A DNA stretch of 64,000 bases from Bidens hawaiensis (GCA_021521415.1 JAIQDT010001939.1:62001-126000); one strand, 5' to 3'. Counted from the stretch's first letter, positions 1 to 10,985 are shown. Notes: generated by a model not told the origin, from the letters alone. Numbers and translations are program-made.

Positions 1-935
1 AGTTATGCAACCATATGTCTGGGTAAACTCCCTCAGCCCTTATACCAGAACTATCCCTCTCAGTGGGTTTATTAGGTTCCACCAACAAGAAAGTTGACGA
101 ACCCGTAACACTTCAGATGTGGGGTCTGGCTAACTATTCTGCCGAATTTAACATTTACATCCTTGTTAAGGATTTCATTAAAAGTAGAGTGATACAAGGA
201 ATCCGAATTGAAGAGAGTTTTCATACAATTGCTAAACGACCTCATCGCTGAGCATCAAAAGTTACAACAAGAAAGTGTGATTGGCCTCCACCTCAGCGTT
301 TCCTCAAGACCTCTCCAAACACCACCAAAAGACTTAAATGGCAGCCACAGTGGTGATCAGTTGTGAGTGCCCCGTATGTGGTAGTTCAACTCCAATGGCA
401 ACCACCATGGAAATCGCGTTCCGTGAGGATAATAAGTTTTCAAGGGGCGAGGAATTGATACGATCTATTATATATATTCATTAAAGTTTAATATATTATT
501 TAAGTTTATCTATTATTTAGTTTTCTTATTATATTATAATTAGGTTCCTTATTGTTTATCTTTTTTCTATTTTTATGTCTTAGTTTTCTTATAAATTGTA
601 ACAATCTTTTGAGAAAGAATAAGAAAAATAATTAAAAAATTATTCCAACTTCGGTTTCTCTAATTGTCTTTTATTCTTGAAGCCTAACCCACTCTACGAG
701 TCTATTGGGAGATTGAAAATCTCGAATCGGTCTCTATCATTAAATGTTTTGTATATACAGGGGTAGTAACGTTAATTAAAGGTGGCTTCCGTGCACAAGC
801 CTTTGACCTAGTGACACTAAGGTGCATGACTGCATGCAAAAAAGTGCCTCTCCTCAAATGCTGAAGGTTCAAGTTTGTGGTGGACAAAAAGGTGTACATT
901 TAAGAGCAATGTTCTAAAAAAGAGTGTTAAGTCTA
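1..935 (+). other. Probable LTR-retroelement 3' remnant and intron sequence of RLK copy A
   Basis: No RLK transmembrane or kinase exon is visible here, although this DNA lies immediately 3' of the copy A ectodomain donor site on the minus strand. On the plus strand an unrecognised reading frame (63-251) is followed by a purine-rich run (about 439-450, AGGGGCGAGG) and then by AT-rich DNA beginning TGATACG. That layout is typical of a polypurine tract followed by an LTR, so I read it as the tail of a retroelement entering from the left edge. No matching second LTR or TSD is in the window, so the call is weak. Confidence 0.3.
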
Positions 936-940
936 CTAAC

Positions 941-3074
941 CTCTATGATAATCGAAGGTGTAATAGTATTTATGTATTCCATCTCTACCTGGATTCTCTA
1001 CCATTTTACCGTAAGTCTTGCAGCCTGCCCTGTTTCTTGTTGTAGTATAAGCCACGCAAGAACAATTACTCCAACATATTCTTTGGCAATCATATAGGTT
1101 ATAGCTTTCATCATATACATGTTCATCTACAAAACTATAACTATTGTAATGGTTGCGGTGTGGTGAACCAAAGTAATCTTTCCTGCACTCTAATTTTTCA
1201 AACTCATCTTCAACACAACCAGGAGGGTCATCATTGGAGTGGCAGTGGAGGCTTAAATTTAGAGGTGAACCCTTAAGCTGACCATCTTGATGCACCCTCA
1301 GAGCTGGATATGATTCATATGTTCTTGTCATATATGTGAAGGATTGTTCAGTCTCATTTGAAACATAATAGAGGTGGACATCTGGACCAGAAGATTGTAG
1401 ATCAGTGTTTTTAAATTGACCATTCTGCCAAGGTCCACTTGTCCAATGGATATTCCCTTGCCTTAGCACCACCATTTGACCTGTTCCATTGAGGTCTAAT
1501 GTAAATAACCCATCGGCTGGTAGCTCATCGTTCCGCCAAGAAGTCAGTGACCATCGGTGCCCAGTCTTGAGGTTAATCCCCAATTTCATTCTGGGTAGAA
1601 GCGTGTCTGTTGGGTTATCAAAGCTTTGCCATAAAACCCGCTTAACTGACCCATCTAGATGCAGTTCTTGGAGCACCAAATTCCCTGAATCCAACAGTGT
1701 AACACTTGTGTTGCGTGTTACTAGTGGAGTTGGATTGAAGAGATCAAGAACAGTGCCTCCACCAGATAAGATGCTGAGCTTCCCATTACCATCTATGATG
1801 AGCTTGCCATATGTATCCGGGATCGGATTGTTTCTGTTTGCTACCCAAACTGCTGTGAAGTCGTCCGATGCGATCTTACTTAAGTCGCCCAAACAGCGGT
1901 ATCTTAAGTCGTCCAGATAACCGGATCCAATTTGGTTTCTGTAGAATACCCCTAAATAAGGACTCATTGTAGTGCCAAAGCTAAAGAACTTCAAACAGAA
2001 GACCCTGTTTGTTACGGACTGAAACCATTGCAAGGTATGGGACTTGTCCCACATCGGTTGTATGGGCAACTGATATGGGGTTTATAAGCCAAATGGGTTC
2101 CCTCACCTATCAGACTAGTCTTTTGGGTTGAGTTCTTCTGTTTGGCTTGTAACATTGGTATCAGAGCCAACCTCGGAGTGGTGGCCTGGAGGAAGCCAGC
2201 CGTGACCAACGAGGACTCGGAGTGGTGTCCCACGGAGTGGTGGCCTGGAGTGAGCCAGCCGTGACCAACGAGGACGTTGGCCCTTGAGGAGGGTGCATTG
2301 TTACGGACTGAAACCATTGCAAGGTATGAGACTTGTCCCACATCGGTTGTATGGGCAACTGATATGGGGTTTATAAGCCAAATGGGTTCCCTCACCTTTC
2401 AGACTAGTCTTTTGGGTTGAGTTCTTTTGTTTGGCTTGTAACACTGTTTGATGAAACCAGTTCGTCCCAGTCCTTGAGCTGTTGACCCTGATGTAAGGTG
2501 TCTGTTTCTGAATCACAAGGATTGCTAAACATAAAGTATAATAAAGTAACTAAGAGGAATATGCTTCGGTATGCCATCGTTCCCTCACCTATCAGACTAG
2601 TCTTTTGGGTTGAGTTCTTCTGTTTGGCTTGTAACATTGGTATCAGAGCCAACCTTGGAGTGGTGGCCTGGAGGAAGCCAGCCGTGACCAACGAGGACTC
2701 GGAGTGGTGTCCCACGGAGTGGTGGCCTGGAGTGAGCCAGTCGTGACCAACGTGGCCGTGACCAACGAGGACGTTGGCCCTTGAGGAGGGTGCATTGTTA
2801 CGGACTGAAACCATTGCAAGGTATGGGACTTGTTCCACATCGGTTGTATGGGCAACTGATATGGGGTTTATAAGCCAAATGGGTTCCCTCACCTTTCAGA
2901 CTAGTCTTTTGGGTTGAGTTCTTTTGTTTGGCTTGTAACACTGTTTGATGAAACCAGTTCGTCCCAGTCCTTGAGCTGTTGACCCTGATGTAAGGTGTCT
3001 GTTTCTGAATCACAAGGATTGCTAAACATAAAGTATAATAAAGTAACTAAGAGGAATATGCTTCGGTATGCCAT
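941..3074 (-). pseudogene. G-type lectin S-receptor-like kinase, ectodomain exon (RLK copy A), disrupted
   Basis: This is the first exon of a receptor kinase homologous to intact copy B at 43341-47809. The start at 3074 opens a signal peptide (MAYRSIFLLVTLLYFMF...) and the N-terminus of the bulb-lectin domain. The reading frame then runs into a TRIM insertion and stops after about 57 aa. From 2009 down to 941 the frame is fully open. It covers the B-lectin core ([31 protein letters not shown]), the S-locus-glycoprotein region (WSLTSWRND) and the PAN/apple domain (CQRICWSNCSCVAYTTTRN). It ends at a donor (AGAG|GTTAGT) at 941/940 matching copy B. The downstream transmembrane and kinase exons are not found and would lie left of the window. 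A tandem duplication has also copied the start region, giving a second ATG at 2577 that meets the same stop. The unmutated body suggests recent inactivation. Confidence 0.85.
2010..2443 (+). mobile_element. TRIM (terminal-repeat retrotransposon in miniature) inserted in RLK copy A exon 1
   Basis: Two 145-bp direct terminal repeats (2010-2154 and 2299-2443) begin TGTTACGGACTG and end GGCTTGTAACA. They are flanked by a 5-bp target duplication CTGTT (2005-2009 and 2444-2448). Directly after the left LTR is TTGGTATCAGAGCC, the usual primer-binding site for initiator tRNA-Met. A short purine-rich stretch (GAGGAGGGTGCA) precedes the right LTR. The LTR holds TCCCACATCGG, a signature I associate with plant TRIMs, and a TTTATAAG TATA-like box. 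The internal part is only 144 bp and non-coding, so the element depends on another element's proteins. It is antisense to the host gene. Confidence 0.93.
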
Positions 3075-3078
3075 CGTT
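2100..3078. repeat. Tandem duplication (482 to 497 bp) spanning TRIM and RLK copy A start region
   Basis: The segment from within the left TRIM LTR (about 2100) to just upstream of the copy A start codon (about 2581) is repeated directly at 2582-3078. The junction has microhomology GTT between the LTR (GGGTTCCC) and the gene leader (ATCGTTTCC). The second unit has an extra 15-bp micro-duplication (GTGACCAACGTGGCC) at about 2744-2758. The result is three TRIM LTR copies, one of them truncated, and two copies of the RLK signal-peptide region. Confidence 0.9.
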
Positions 3079-3148
3079 TCCGGGAAGATAAATAACATTC
3101 TCGCTATGGGCTGAAAAGTGATATTATCAAAATTCATGGTAAATTTTC

Positions 3149-3172
3149 TTGACTCAATAGTCAACAGTCAAC
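3149..3172 (-). promoter_or_regulatory. W-box-like cluster upstream of RLK copy A
   Basis: TTGACTCAA at 3149-3157 and an adjacent GTCAACAGTCAAC (3160-3172; TTGACTGTTGAC on the coding strand) lie 75-100 bp upstream of the ATG at 3074. TTGACY is the core bound by WRKY factors. The TTGACTCAA word recurs in the same relative place upstream of copies C (30564-30572) and B (48099-48107), so it predates the duplication. Function is inferred. Confidence 0.45.
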
Positions 3173-3174
3173 AC

Positions 3175-4209
3175 CATATATTTTACGTTACATGTAGTCA
3201 GCATAATAGACATATGAAAGGGATGTTGATGTATTATTGAGTTTAAGAGCTTTGTTTTTCTTTCCTTTCAAACGTCACATTTAATGCTTTGGTTAACACT
3301 TGGTGAACAGAATATGACTCCCTCTAATTAGGTTTGTTATTGTATCTACCTCATTATTGTCGAATTTTACTTATATTAATAAGAAGCAAATTCGAATTCA
3401 GATTAAATATTTTCAAATTCAAATAACCCAAATTCGATTCGATTAACACCGCTAACCCATTCTCTACCTTCATGTTATTGATTAGGGAGCCCTTTGTGTG
3501 GACTACAATGATTTATATCATTAGCTCCCATGATGATTTATTATGCAAATGAAAGGATTTTTTTGTTTTGGTTCTTCACCCAAAATTTTCTTTGTACTTC
3601 GCGCTAGTTTGTTTGTTTTTTTACCTTATTCAAAAAGAAAGGATATTTTTCGTTTTGGTGTTTTTTTTTTTGTTTTTTTTTCATTTTTCCAAGACGGACT
3701 TCTCCCAACCGTTCATACTATAGCTCATATCCACATCCATAAGACTTTTTAAGGGAACTTAATCCTTTCCGGTTGGTCAATGTTGCTCTTCATCTTCAAG
3801 ATGAGAGAGCTAATTAATAATTTATTACATTCGACATGAAATCAGTGATTTCATTGTTTTAAAGTGTTCACACGCCGAGCTTGTTGGGAAAATTCCTTTA
3901 GCTGCTCAATCATATGGAATGCAGTCTGATCCTCAAACTCTTAATGGAGTTTGGGAACAATAGTGGCCGGCAGCATCATGCACGACATCTTGGACGAGTC
4001 ATCAGCATGTCTAGCAAGCTCATGCGCCCCTACTGTCCTGCTAGCTTTTGCAGGCGACTCATGAAGAATAGGAGATCCCATAACGTATTACGTCTTGTCT
4101 GACTTGTGGACAATCCCCAAGTTGTAGAAAAAGTCATATCTGATTAAAAAAGCTTGTCCCATACCCGGGTCAAAACCTACGAGGTATCTATCGGGGTGAT
4201 TAACAGTCA
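3175..4209. other. Intergenic spacer upstream of RLK copy A
   Basis: No supported gene. The first part resembles the 5' flanks of copies B and C. About 3820-3915 (ACATTCGACATGAAATC..., CCGAGCTTGTTGG) matches 41946-42045 downstream of RLK copy B, consistent with an ancestral gene-plus-spacer unit. A T-rich low-complexity stretch occupies 3540-3690. Confidence 0.6.
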
Positions 4210-4214
4210 GGCAT

Positions 4215-4429
4215 TATTAGAACTATAAACATTATTAGGATTTATTTTATTTTGTAACATACTTATTATTATAGGGTTAGAATTGTATTTTAGTAGTTAG
4301 GTTAATTGTTGCAGCCGTCATAAACTTCTTAACTGTCACAACGGTTATTGCGACATTTATCCTCCTTGTTGTGTCTAAATACTTGATCGAATCTCTGGTA
4401 TCATCACCAAGATCGATCCTATGTTATTG

Positions 4430-4482
<53 letters not shown>

Positions 4483-4536
4483 TAAATTCTTGTTGTTCAT
4501 CTTAATCGCATATACTGTGCTCTTTGATTTCCAAGA
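4215..4536 (+). repeat. 5' LTR of the ARID-carrying element
   Basis: 322-bp LTR containing a (TA)n microsatellite at about 4432-4480. It matches the LTR at 6091-6380 along its length, except that the TA tract is about 50 bp here and about 16 bp there. Confidence 0.92.
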
Positions 4537-4552
4537 TTCTGGTATCAGAGCC

Positions 4553-6083
4553 ATGGTTACCTTCCTATCAAATCAACCCAATATACACATAAAACTCTTC
4601 ATCATCATGATGCCTTGCCAACACTGCATTCTTGAACAACGGAAGATCAAACACAGAAGGAGTAGAAGGAAGCAACAACGCTGTTATTTCTGCAAAGAAC
4701 TTGGGCACTTCATTGCCTGTTGTCCGATTAAAGAAGATCAAGAAGCCAGGGAATTAATAAGTCAATCTTTAGACGTAGGAACCAGAAATCATTCCAACAC
4801 AGAAAAACATCAGGAAGACTTATTGGTTGCAGGTTCAGACAAAGGGTTATGGGCAAATATGTGGTACGTAAGTTACACTATCAACCATCACATATCGGGT
4901 AATTTATCAATGTTCAGTTGTATCAAAAGTTCGTATGGAATAGAAACATACATTGAAGGGACAAGAAAAATATTTATTAGGGGATTAGGAACGGCAAATG
5001 TTGAAACAGAACAAGAAACATTATTTATCCCTAACGTGTTTTATGTTCCTAATGTTGATAAAAATATCTTAAGTTATGATCAATTAATCCTTCAAGGGTA
5101 TGTAGTAAAAGGTGATGGGTTCATTGGACGTATATTTCAAATCTTTAAAGGTCCAAACATCGTTAGTAGTCTGGATGATGTAGAGGGTAACAAAGGAAAA
5201 AGGCTTGTCTTGAATATAGAAAAGAGAGATAATGATCAGGATTATGTTGATAAATGCAATAAGGATTATGAAAATTTCTTGAAGTTAGAAAAGGAAAGTT
5301 TGTGAAGAAAGATAATGGGAGTTCGTTAGAAAACTATATGGAGAACATAAGTCTTGATTCTGTAAAATTTAATTGGAATGAAGCGCTCATACATGCCTTA
5401 GAATTTAGAACATTTGATGATTGTGTTGCCCTCATAAATCTAATCGATGATTCGAAATTTGTCGTTGAATATAAGGAACTTTTAAGAAACAAATTCGAGA
5501 TGATGATACATTGGTTTCTTAATGATCATCTTTCCTTAAATCGGCTAGTGCCACCATACAACAACCAAAACAAAAAGGTGGAGTTATTTGATCTATATAT
5601 TGTTGTAAAAAGAGAAGGAGGACATGAGAGAGTGGATGAAAAAGAGTTGTGGACAATGGTTGCAAAAGATATTGGTTTCAAGTGGTATGAAGGACATGTT
5701 ATGAAACTAATCTATGCAAGATATTTAGATGTATTTGAGTTTGAACACAGGTTATATACAAACAAAGAAGAAACAGGAAGGAGTCATAAAAAAAATGAAG
5801 ATATAACAAAGCCACAAGCCGGCTTGAAAATCTGGAAAGCAAAGATTATGATGCACCAAATGAACCAGATGCAAATAATGAAATGGAAAGGAGACTAAAG
5901 GAATCACATGAATATGCCCTATTCATGGGAAACGACTGGATCGGAGCAAAGAAGATGTTCAAGAAACGAAATGAAGAAAACAAGAAACGAAAAACAAATT
6001 TCGATGCTGCCAAGATTGCTCTGGATGAAGCCTTTCAAAGTCTACCAAAGAACAAGACCTCCCTTAAACCTAATTATGTTTAA
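4553..6083 (+). pseudogene. CCHC zinc-knuckle plus ARID DNA-binding-domain protein (element cargo), frameshifted
   Basis: The ATG at 4553 overlaps the end of the primer-binding site. A basic stretch (KIKHRRSRRKQQR) leads into a retroviral-type zinc knuckle CYFCKELGHFIACC (CX2CX4HX4C). Next is a region resembling the protease-adjacent part of Copia gag-pol (FIPNVFYVPNVDKNILS), which I cannot assign firmly. The frame shifts by one base near 5300. The next frame carries an ARID/BRIGHT domain (about 5490-5760): LVPPYNNQNKKVELFDLYIV, VKREGGHERVDEKELW, then VAKDIGF and IYARYLDVFEFEHR. A second 1-base shift near 5890 leads to a charged C-terminus (FKKRNEENKKRK) ending at 6083, eight bases before the right LTR. 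ARID domains bind DNA in chromatin regulators. Here the domain sits in a retroelement, apparently a captured host sequence. The two shifts suggest this copy is dead. Confidence 0.82.
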
Positions 6084-6090
6084 GGGAGAG

Positions 6091-6380
6091 TATTAGAACT
6101 ATAAACATTATTAGGATTTATTTTATTTTGTAACATACTTATTATTATAGGGTTAGAATTGTATTTTAGTAGTTAGGTTAATTGTTGCAGCCGTCATAAA
6201 CTTCTTAACTGTCACAACGGTTATTGCGACATTTATCCTCCTTGTTGTGTCTAAATACTTGATCGAATCTCTGGTATCATCACCAAGATCGATCCTATGT
6301 TATTGATAATATATATATATATATTCTAAATTCTTTTTGTTCATCTTAATCGCATATACTGTGCTCTTTGATTTCCTAGA
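6091..6380 (+). repeat. 3' LTR of the ARID-carrying element
   Basis: 290-bp direct repeat of 4215-4536, preceded by the polypurine tract at 6081-6090 and followed by the GGCAT target duplication. Confidence 0.92.
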
Positions 6381-6385
6381 GGCAT

Positions 6386-6871
6386 TGGGTATGCCCGTGA
6401 GATTTAGGTATATTATTCCATACGTGCATGCATACCTAAAATACATAAAAAGGAAAGAAAACCATGTCGGATAATCGGATATATAGTCCGGTAATTGGTA
6501 TATGTTACCAGGTAAACCGATATATCACCAAATCCCATACGTGATACGCGTCCCATACCCCGATGAATAACTTCAAAAGTAACCCCATACCCAATTACCC
6601 AACCTATTTAAATCTCAAATGTTCTGGTTTTCTGTCGGGTTTCATTGAACAAAGGGACCTAATAGTATAAACTTGGGCACCTAACTTTTTTACAAGATTT
6701 TTTAAAATGTCTACTTTGGTAGCGCAATGTTGAGTGGGGTCTTCCCTCTTTGGCAATTACTTGAATCTGCCATTATAACAAGTGAAAGCCGCATGGCTAC
6801 ACCTTTTATTTATTAAGTTCATACATACATCACAAGTTCAACATCATGGAATTACATAACAAAACAAACCA
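6386..6871. other. Spacer between the ARID element and the P450 gene
   Basis: No gene seen. 6440-6640 contains repeated CGGATATAT, CGGTAAT and CCCATAC words, and similar CCCATACCCGGGT text lies at 4158-4175. This suggests the ARID element inserted into an older unclassified repeat. 6740-6871 is the 3' untranslated and terminator side of the minus-strand P450. Confidence 0.4.
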
Positions 6872-8750
6872 CTAGAACCGTGGACTCATCGAAACTAATA
6901 GAGGTGACTTCCTGTGGATTGTAATACCAAATGCCTCATTCATGTCCATATCCTCATTTTTCATTCCATTTAGCAACGTGATGTCAAATTTGTAAACAAT
7001 ATTAGCTAATGCAAGCTCGATAACAGGCACACTAAATTGAATACCTGGGCATGATCGTCGACCAGCACCGAACGGCAACCACTGAAATTGCAACCCTTGA
7101 TAGTTAATGGAGTTGTTCAAGAACCTTTCAGGCCTAAACTCATTTGGTTCTTCCCATAAGGTAGGATCTCTTCCTATTGCCCAAACATTGATGATCACTT
7201 GTGTGTCTGATGCAATATCATAGCCCAATAGTTTTACATCTTGCATCGCTTTTCGAGGAACGAGGAGTGGACCAGGAGTATGTAGTCTCAAAGACTCTTT
7301 TACGACAGCTTTAAGGCATGACAGTTTCTCCAAATCCTCCTCGGAAATCATGGATCTTCCTTGTGCTACTTTTATAACTTCTTGTTGGAGCTTCTTCATT
7401 ACTGTTGGGTTTTTTATTATCTCACTCAGTGCCCACTCTAGACTTGTATATGTAGAATCGGTTCCAGTTGCGAACGCCTCCTACAAGAAACACATATTTT
7501 AATAAATGGTTTTAATATTTGGTTGTATAAGCAAGAAACCAATTATATGATTCATGATTACAAGTGCTACTTGAATGCATATTATGATATTAATTGTATT
7601 TTCATAGATCTTCTGTGGCACCTTAGATAAATGGCAGTTTTCTAGTGGTGAAAAAATGTTTAAACCTTGTTTTTGCGACGGTTTTAAGGTCGCTTTCGTC
7701 CCTTTTGTTGTAGTGGATATAAGGCATGACTTAACTCTCTTAAGGATTTATCTAATAAATAAATGGACTTTTAGAATATATGAAAGTCAATTTAACACAA
7801 TCTACAAAGTTAGTACCAATTAAGATCATGATTAATAAAAGAAAACTAGAAAGATGGAGACATCATACCAAGATGAGAGCTTTAATGGTATCTCTATGAA
7901 GGGGAAAACCGGTTGTGTTATCTTTCTGCAGATCTAGTAAAATGTCAACAAAATCCTCTCCTTCATTAGCATCCTTCTCTTTCTGCTTGTTTAGATGTTC
8001 TTCAATTATTCTTTCAAGAAACTCGTCAAATTCTTTAGCTATTTTTTCTGCTCTTCCAACTGAACCGATCACTTGATCGACCCATGATAGCCATGGAACA
8101 TAACTACCAACTGTAAAGACAGTAAACGAATCCACATATGCTCGCACTAAATTCTTGTGCTTTATTCCATCGAACTTCCTTCCGAGGGCAACCCTACTAA
8201 TTATATTATTTGTTAGGGAAGAAAACTCAGACCGCATATCAACTGTTTTCCCACAACTTTCTTCAAGCATGCGAATCATATGACTGATCTCCTCTTCTCT
8301 CAGTTTCTGGTACGACTTAACGCGTGTATTACTTAGTAGATTAACTACCACAATGCTCTTCAACCGCCTCCAGTATTCTCCGTAAGGAGCAAATGATATG
8401 CTCTTAGAGCCATAGAGCAGTATGTTGGGCATGGTTAAGCTAGGCCGGTTACAAAATATGAGATCATGCGTGTTCATGATCTCTTGGGCTGCTTCGGCAG
8501 AGGATGCTACAACTGTGGGGATGCTACCTAGGTGAAGGAGCATGACTGGACCGTATTTTTGGGACAATATTTGGAGGTTGCGATTCGGGTTCGAGCCTAG
8601 CTGGTGAAAGTTTCCGATTATTGGAAGTTTTGGTGGAGATGGTGGTATGTTTTTGAGGCTATTTTTGGAGTCAAATGAAGCCCATTTGACACAAATTAAA
8701 ATCACTAAAATAATAAATGAAATCAAAAAGAGGAGAAGAGTTGTTTCCAT
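6872..8750 (-). CDS. Cytochrome P450, CYP71 family (CYP71A-like monooxygenase)
   Basis: Two exons, 8750-7869 and 7480-6872, join in phase 0 across a GT-AG intron to give 496 aa, the usual CYP71 length. The N-terminus is a hydrophobic ER anchor (METTLLLFLISFIILVIL) followed by the proline hinge PPSPPKLPIIGNFHQLG. The I-helix is ATGTDST (about residues 298-304), the ExxR is KESLR (E356, R359), the PERF motif is FRPERF, and the heme loop FGAGRRSCPG has the Cys ligand at about 438. All key residues are present. The oxygen-groove position that is usually Thr (DTT) is Ser (DST), a tolerated variation. CYP71 enzymes oxidise terpenoids, phenolics and other specialised metabolites in the ER using NADPH-P450 reductase; the substrate cannot be read from sequence. 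A TATA-like stretch (TAATATATATT) lies about 65-75 bp upstream of the ATG. The gene sits alone within an RLK array. Confidence 0.95.
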
Positions 8751-9899
8751 TACTTTAATTCCTTGGTAGCAAATTTCTGGATTTGTTATGTCCTAATGCT
8801 ATGGAAGGATCTGAATATATATTAGTGCTGGATCGCAATAATTCAATCATGCATATTTAATTCATATAACTTAATTTATTATAGCTGCATAAAATATTAA
8901 GGTCGTGTCAAGAAAAGTATTAGCTCATGGGTGAAAACTGGAAAGTTTTTAACTTTAAAAAACACTGTCTTTTCAATTGCAACATTATATCTTCTTCACC
9001 CTTCGAGCTAATGTAATCATGGTTTATTTCAAATTTAATATTGCTCGTGGTGGTTAAGTGATGTGCCAAACAACCAAAATGTTAGGGTTTAAATCCTAGA
9101 AAGTGTTGGTTATGATGTAATTATTCTAAAAAAACTTAGAAATTGTTGTTTTAAAAAAAGTGATGGTTTACAGTAACATGATAACATCCTTAGAAAAAGT
9201 TTTATTATGTTAAAAAAGTTGAATAAAAGGTTTTAATCAGAAATTTATCTTATTTGAGTAAATTCAAGGATTAAACCACCACAAGAAGTAATCAATGAAA
9301 TATTTGAAGTTGGTTTATTAGATTTGGAATCTACCTTTATTTTATTTATCTATATATTTTTATTTTTATAATAAAAGGCAATCCAAGGAAATCTTATCTT
9401 GATTTGACTATAAATAATAACGGAATATAATAAACCCATGGTCATTTTCGAATTTTTATTTGCATAATTAGATGAAATAAACAATCGTTTTATTTCACGT
9501 GTCTTCAAACAAAATGTTATTTTTTTTATAAATGCAGCATGCAGACGATTTTAAGCCCGGCCCAACAAACATTGGGCTTTAAGGCTGAAAATGTATGTAT
9601 GTATGTATCAGATATTTTAGATGAATAAATACAATTTCTCTCTCGTTTTCATCACCCTATCAACTCTCTATTTTGGTTTACAATCTTAAAATTGTGCATA
9701 TTGACTATAGAAAGGCTCTTTTGAGTTTGACCCTTCTGTTTCTTGATTTGAAGTTTCGATGTTCTGTATTTCAACCACCACTGCCACCATAGCAAACTTC
9801 TAATGATCTGGCAGCATAATCCAAAAACTAAATAAATAAAATGCATGGTCACGTATCCAAGAATCACCACTAAGTGTTAATTCGCTGTATTTCTAGGCT
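8751..9899. other. P450 5' flank and AT-rich spacer
   Basis: Contains the P450 promoter side (TATA-like at about 8813-8826). The rest is AT-rich with no supported gene. 9545-9615 includes AAGCCCGGCCCAACA and a (GTAT)n run that look transposon-derived but cannot be classified. Confidence 0.4.
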
Positions 9900-10985
9900 A
9901 CACCTATCACGCTCATTAAATTGTTTGGGCTTTGGTTATGAACGCTAGTTTCACAGCATTTGGATGATAATCAAAGAGTCTTACAATGGCGGTAAACATT
10001 CTTGTGTCGGTTTAGCTTTCAAAGTAGCACGATCTTATTCAAAATTTTCCCATAACGGTGGGCCATATTGTTGCTATCTATACTATTTTTCTGTGAGATG
10101 CCTAATTCCAGCTTGTACCATATTCCTAGCCATAGTATGTCATAAGCCAAAATAACAACAACAGGATTATCAATAACTAGTTGAGTAATAAACATGATAT
10201 TCTTAGCTAGACCAGGAACAATGAAACTATTTCAAGTAAAAAAGTACACTGTGATAATTAACAGTATGATCAACAATGGAGATTGCGAGCGACATATCGT
10301 TACCAATAACGACATTTTCCAAACCAATGTATGGCACAGTGGCACACGAATCAGGAATCCACGACTCATCTAGTTGCCCATAATGTGGTGAAGCCTGCTG
10401 AGCAATGTGTTGATCCAAAAACAGTTGAATCTTCAAGCCCGATTTAAGGCCCATATCGGGTTGTGAGGATTGCAAATAAAAAATCTTCATAGGAGTAAAC
10501 GGCACAGTAATTGCTTGATTTATAATCTCTTCTTTGGCCATTGAAGTTGTAATCAATTTCTATGAGTCGATCTTCGAACAACAGAACATCAACAATATTT
10601 ACCAAGTAAGTGAAGAACCCATTTGTTTTAAATTGTTTGCTCGAATTTACTGCTGCAGATCATTTTTAGTTACATTTCCTGTTATGATGACAAAATAGCT
10701 CAGATGTAGGAATCAAATGGATAAATTGTTGATCTGGAAACTTGAAAATAGTCTGAAAAAGAATGAAGAACAGTATGGAAACAGGTATGTCAAATGTGTA
10801 TAAAAATGATTAAATACAATAACAATACAATGGCATTCTATATATAAGGTATAGGAGCCTACAACTGCCATGTAACTAGATGTAACAGAAGTCCATAATG
10901 AATCAAATATCAGCCTGCTTCTTTCGGAAACTAACACAAGAAGTACATAATGCTATTAGACATGCATGTTCATTGTGGCTGTCTT
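9900..10985. other. 3' spacer of RLK copy C, paralogous to the spacer at 42060-43340
   Basis: Blocks such as CTTGATTTATAATCTCTTC, GAACAGAACATCAACAA and GAAGAACCCATTTGTT recur in the same order at 42840-42960 downstream of RLK copy B. The two kinase genes were therefore duplicated with at least 1 kb of 3' flank. A 109-codon minus-strand frame (10227-10556) is open here but is interrupted in the paralogous spacer, so I do not call it a gene. Confidence 0.65.

Larger units (their letters stand above)
4215..6380 (+). mobile_element. Non-autonomous LTR retrotransposon carrying a CCHC zinc-knuckle plus ARID gene
   Basis: Long direct repeats at 4215-4536 and 6091-6380 both begin TATTAGAACTATAAAC and end near TTTCC(A/T)AGA. 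They are almost identical apart from a longer (TA)n run in the left copy. The element is flanked by GGCAT at 4210-4214 and 6381-6385 (AGGCAT if one more base is counted). The primer-binding site TGGTATCAGAGCC follows the left LTR (4540-4552), and a polypurine tract TAAGGGAGAG precedes the right LTR. The 1.55-kb interior encodes no protease, integrase, reverse transcriptase or RNase H, only the ARID reading frame. Mobilisation must therefore use proteins of another element. Near-identical LTRs point to recent insertion. Confidence 0.9.

Noticed and set aside
10227..10556. 109-codon minus-strand frame 3' of RLK copy C
   Set aside because: The paralogous spacer 3' of copy B is interrupted at several points and no domain is recognised.
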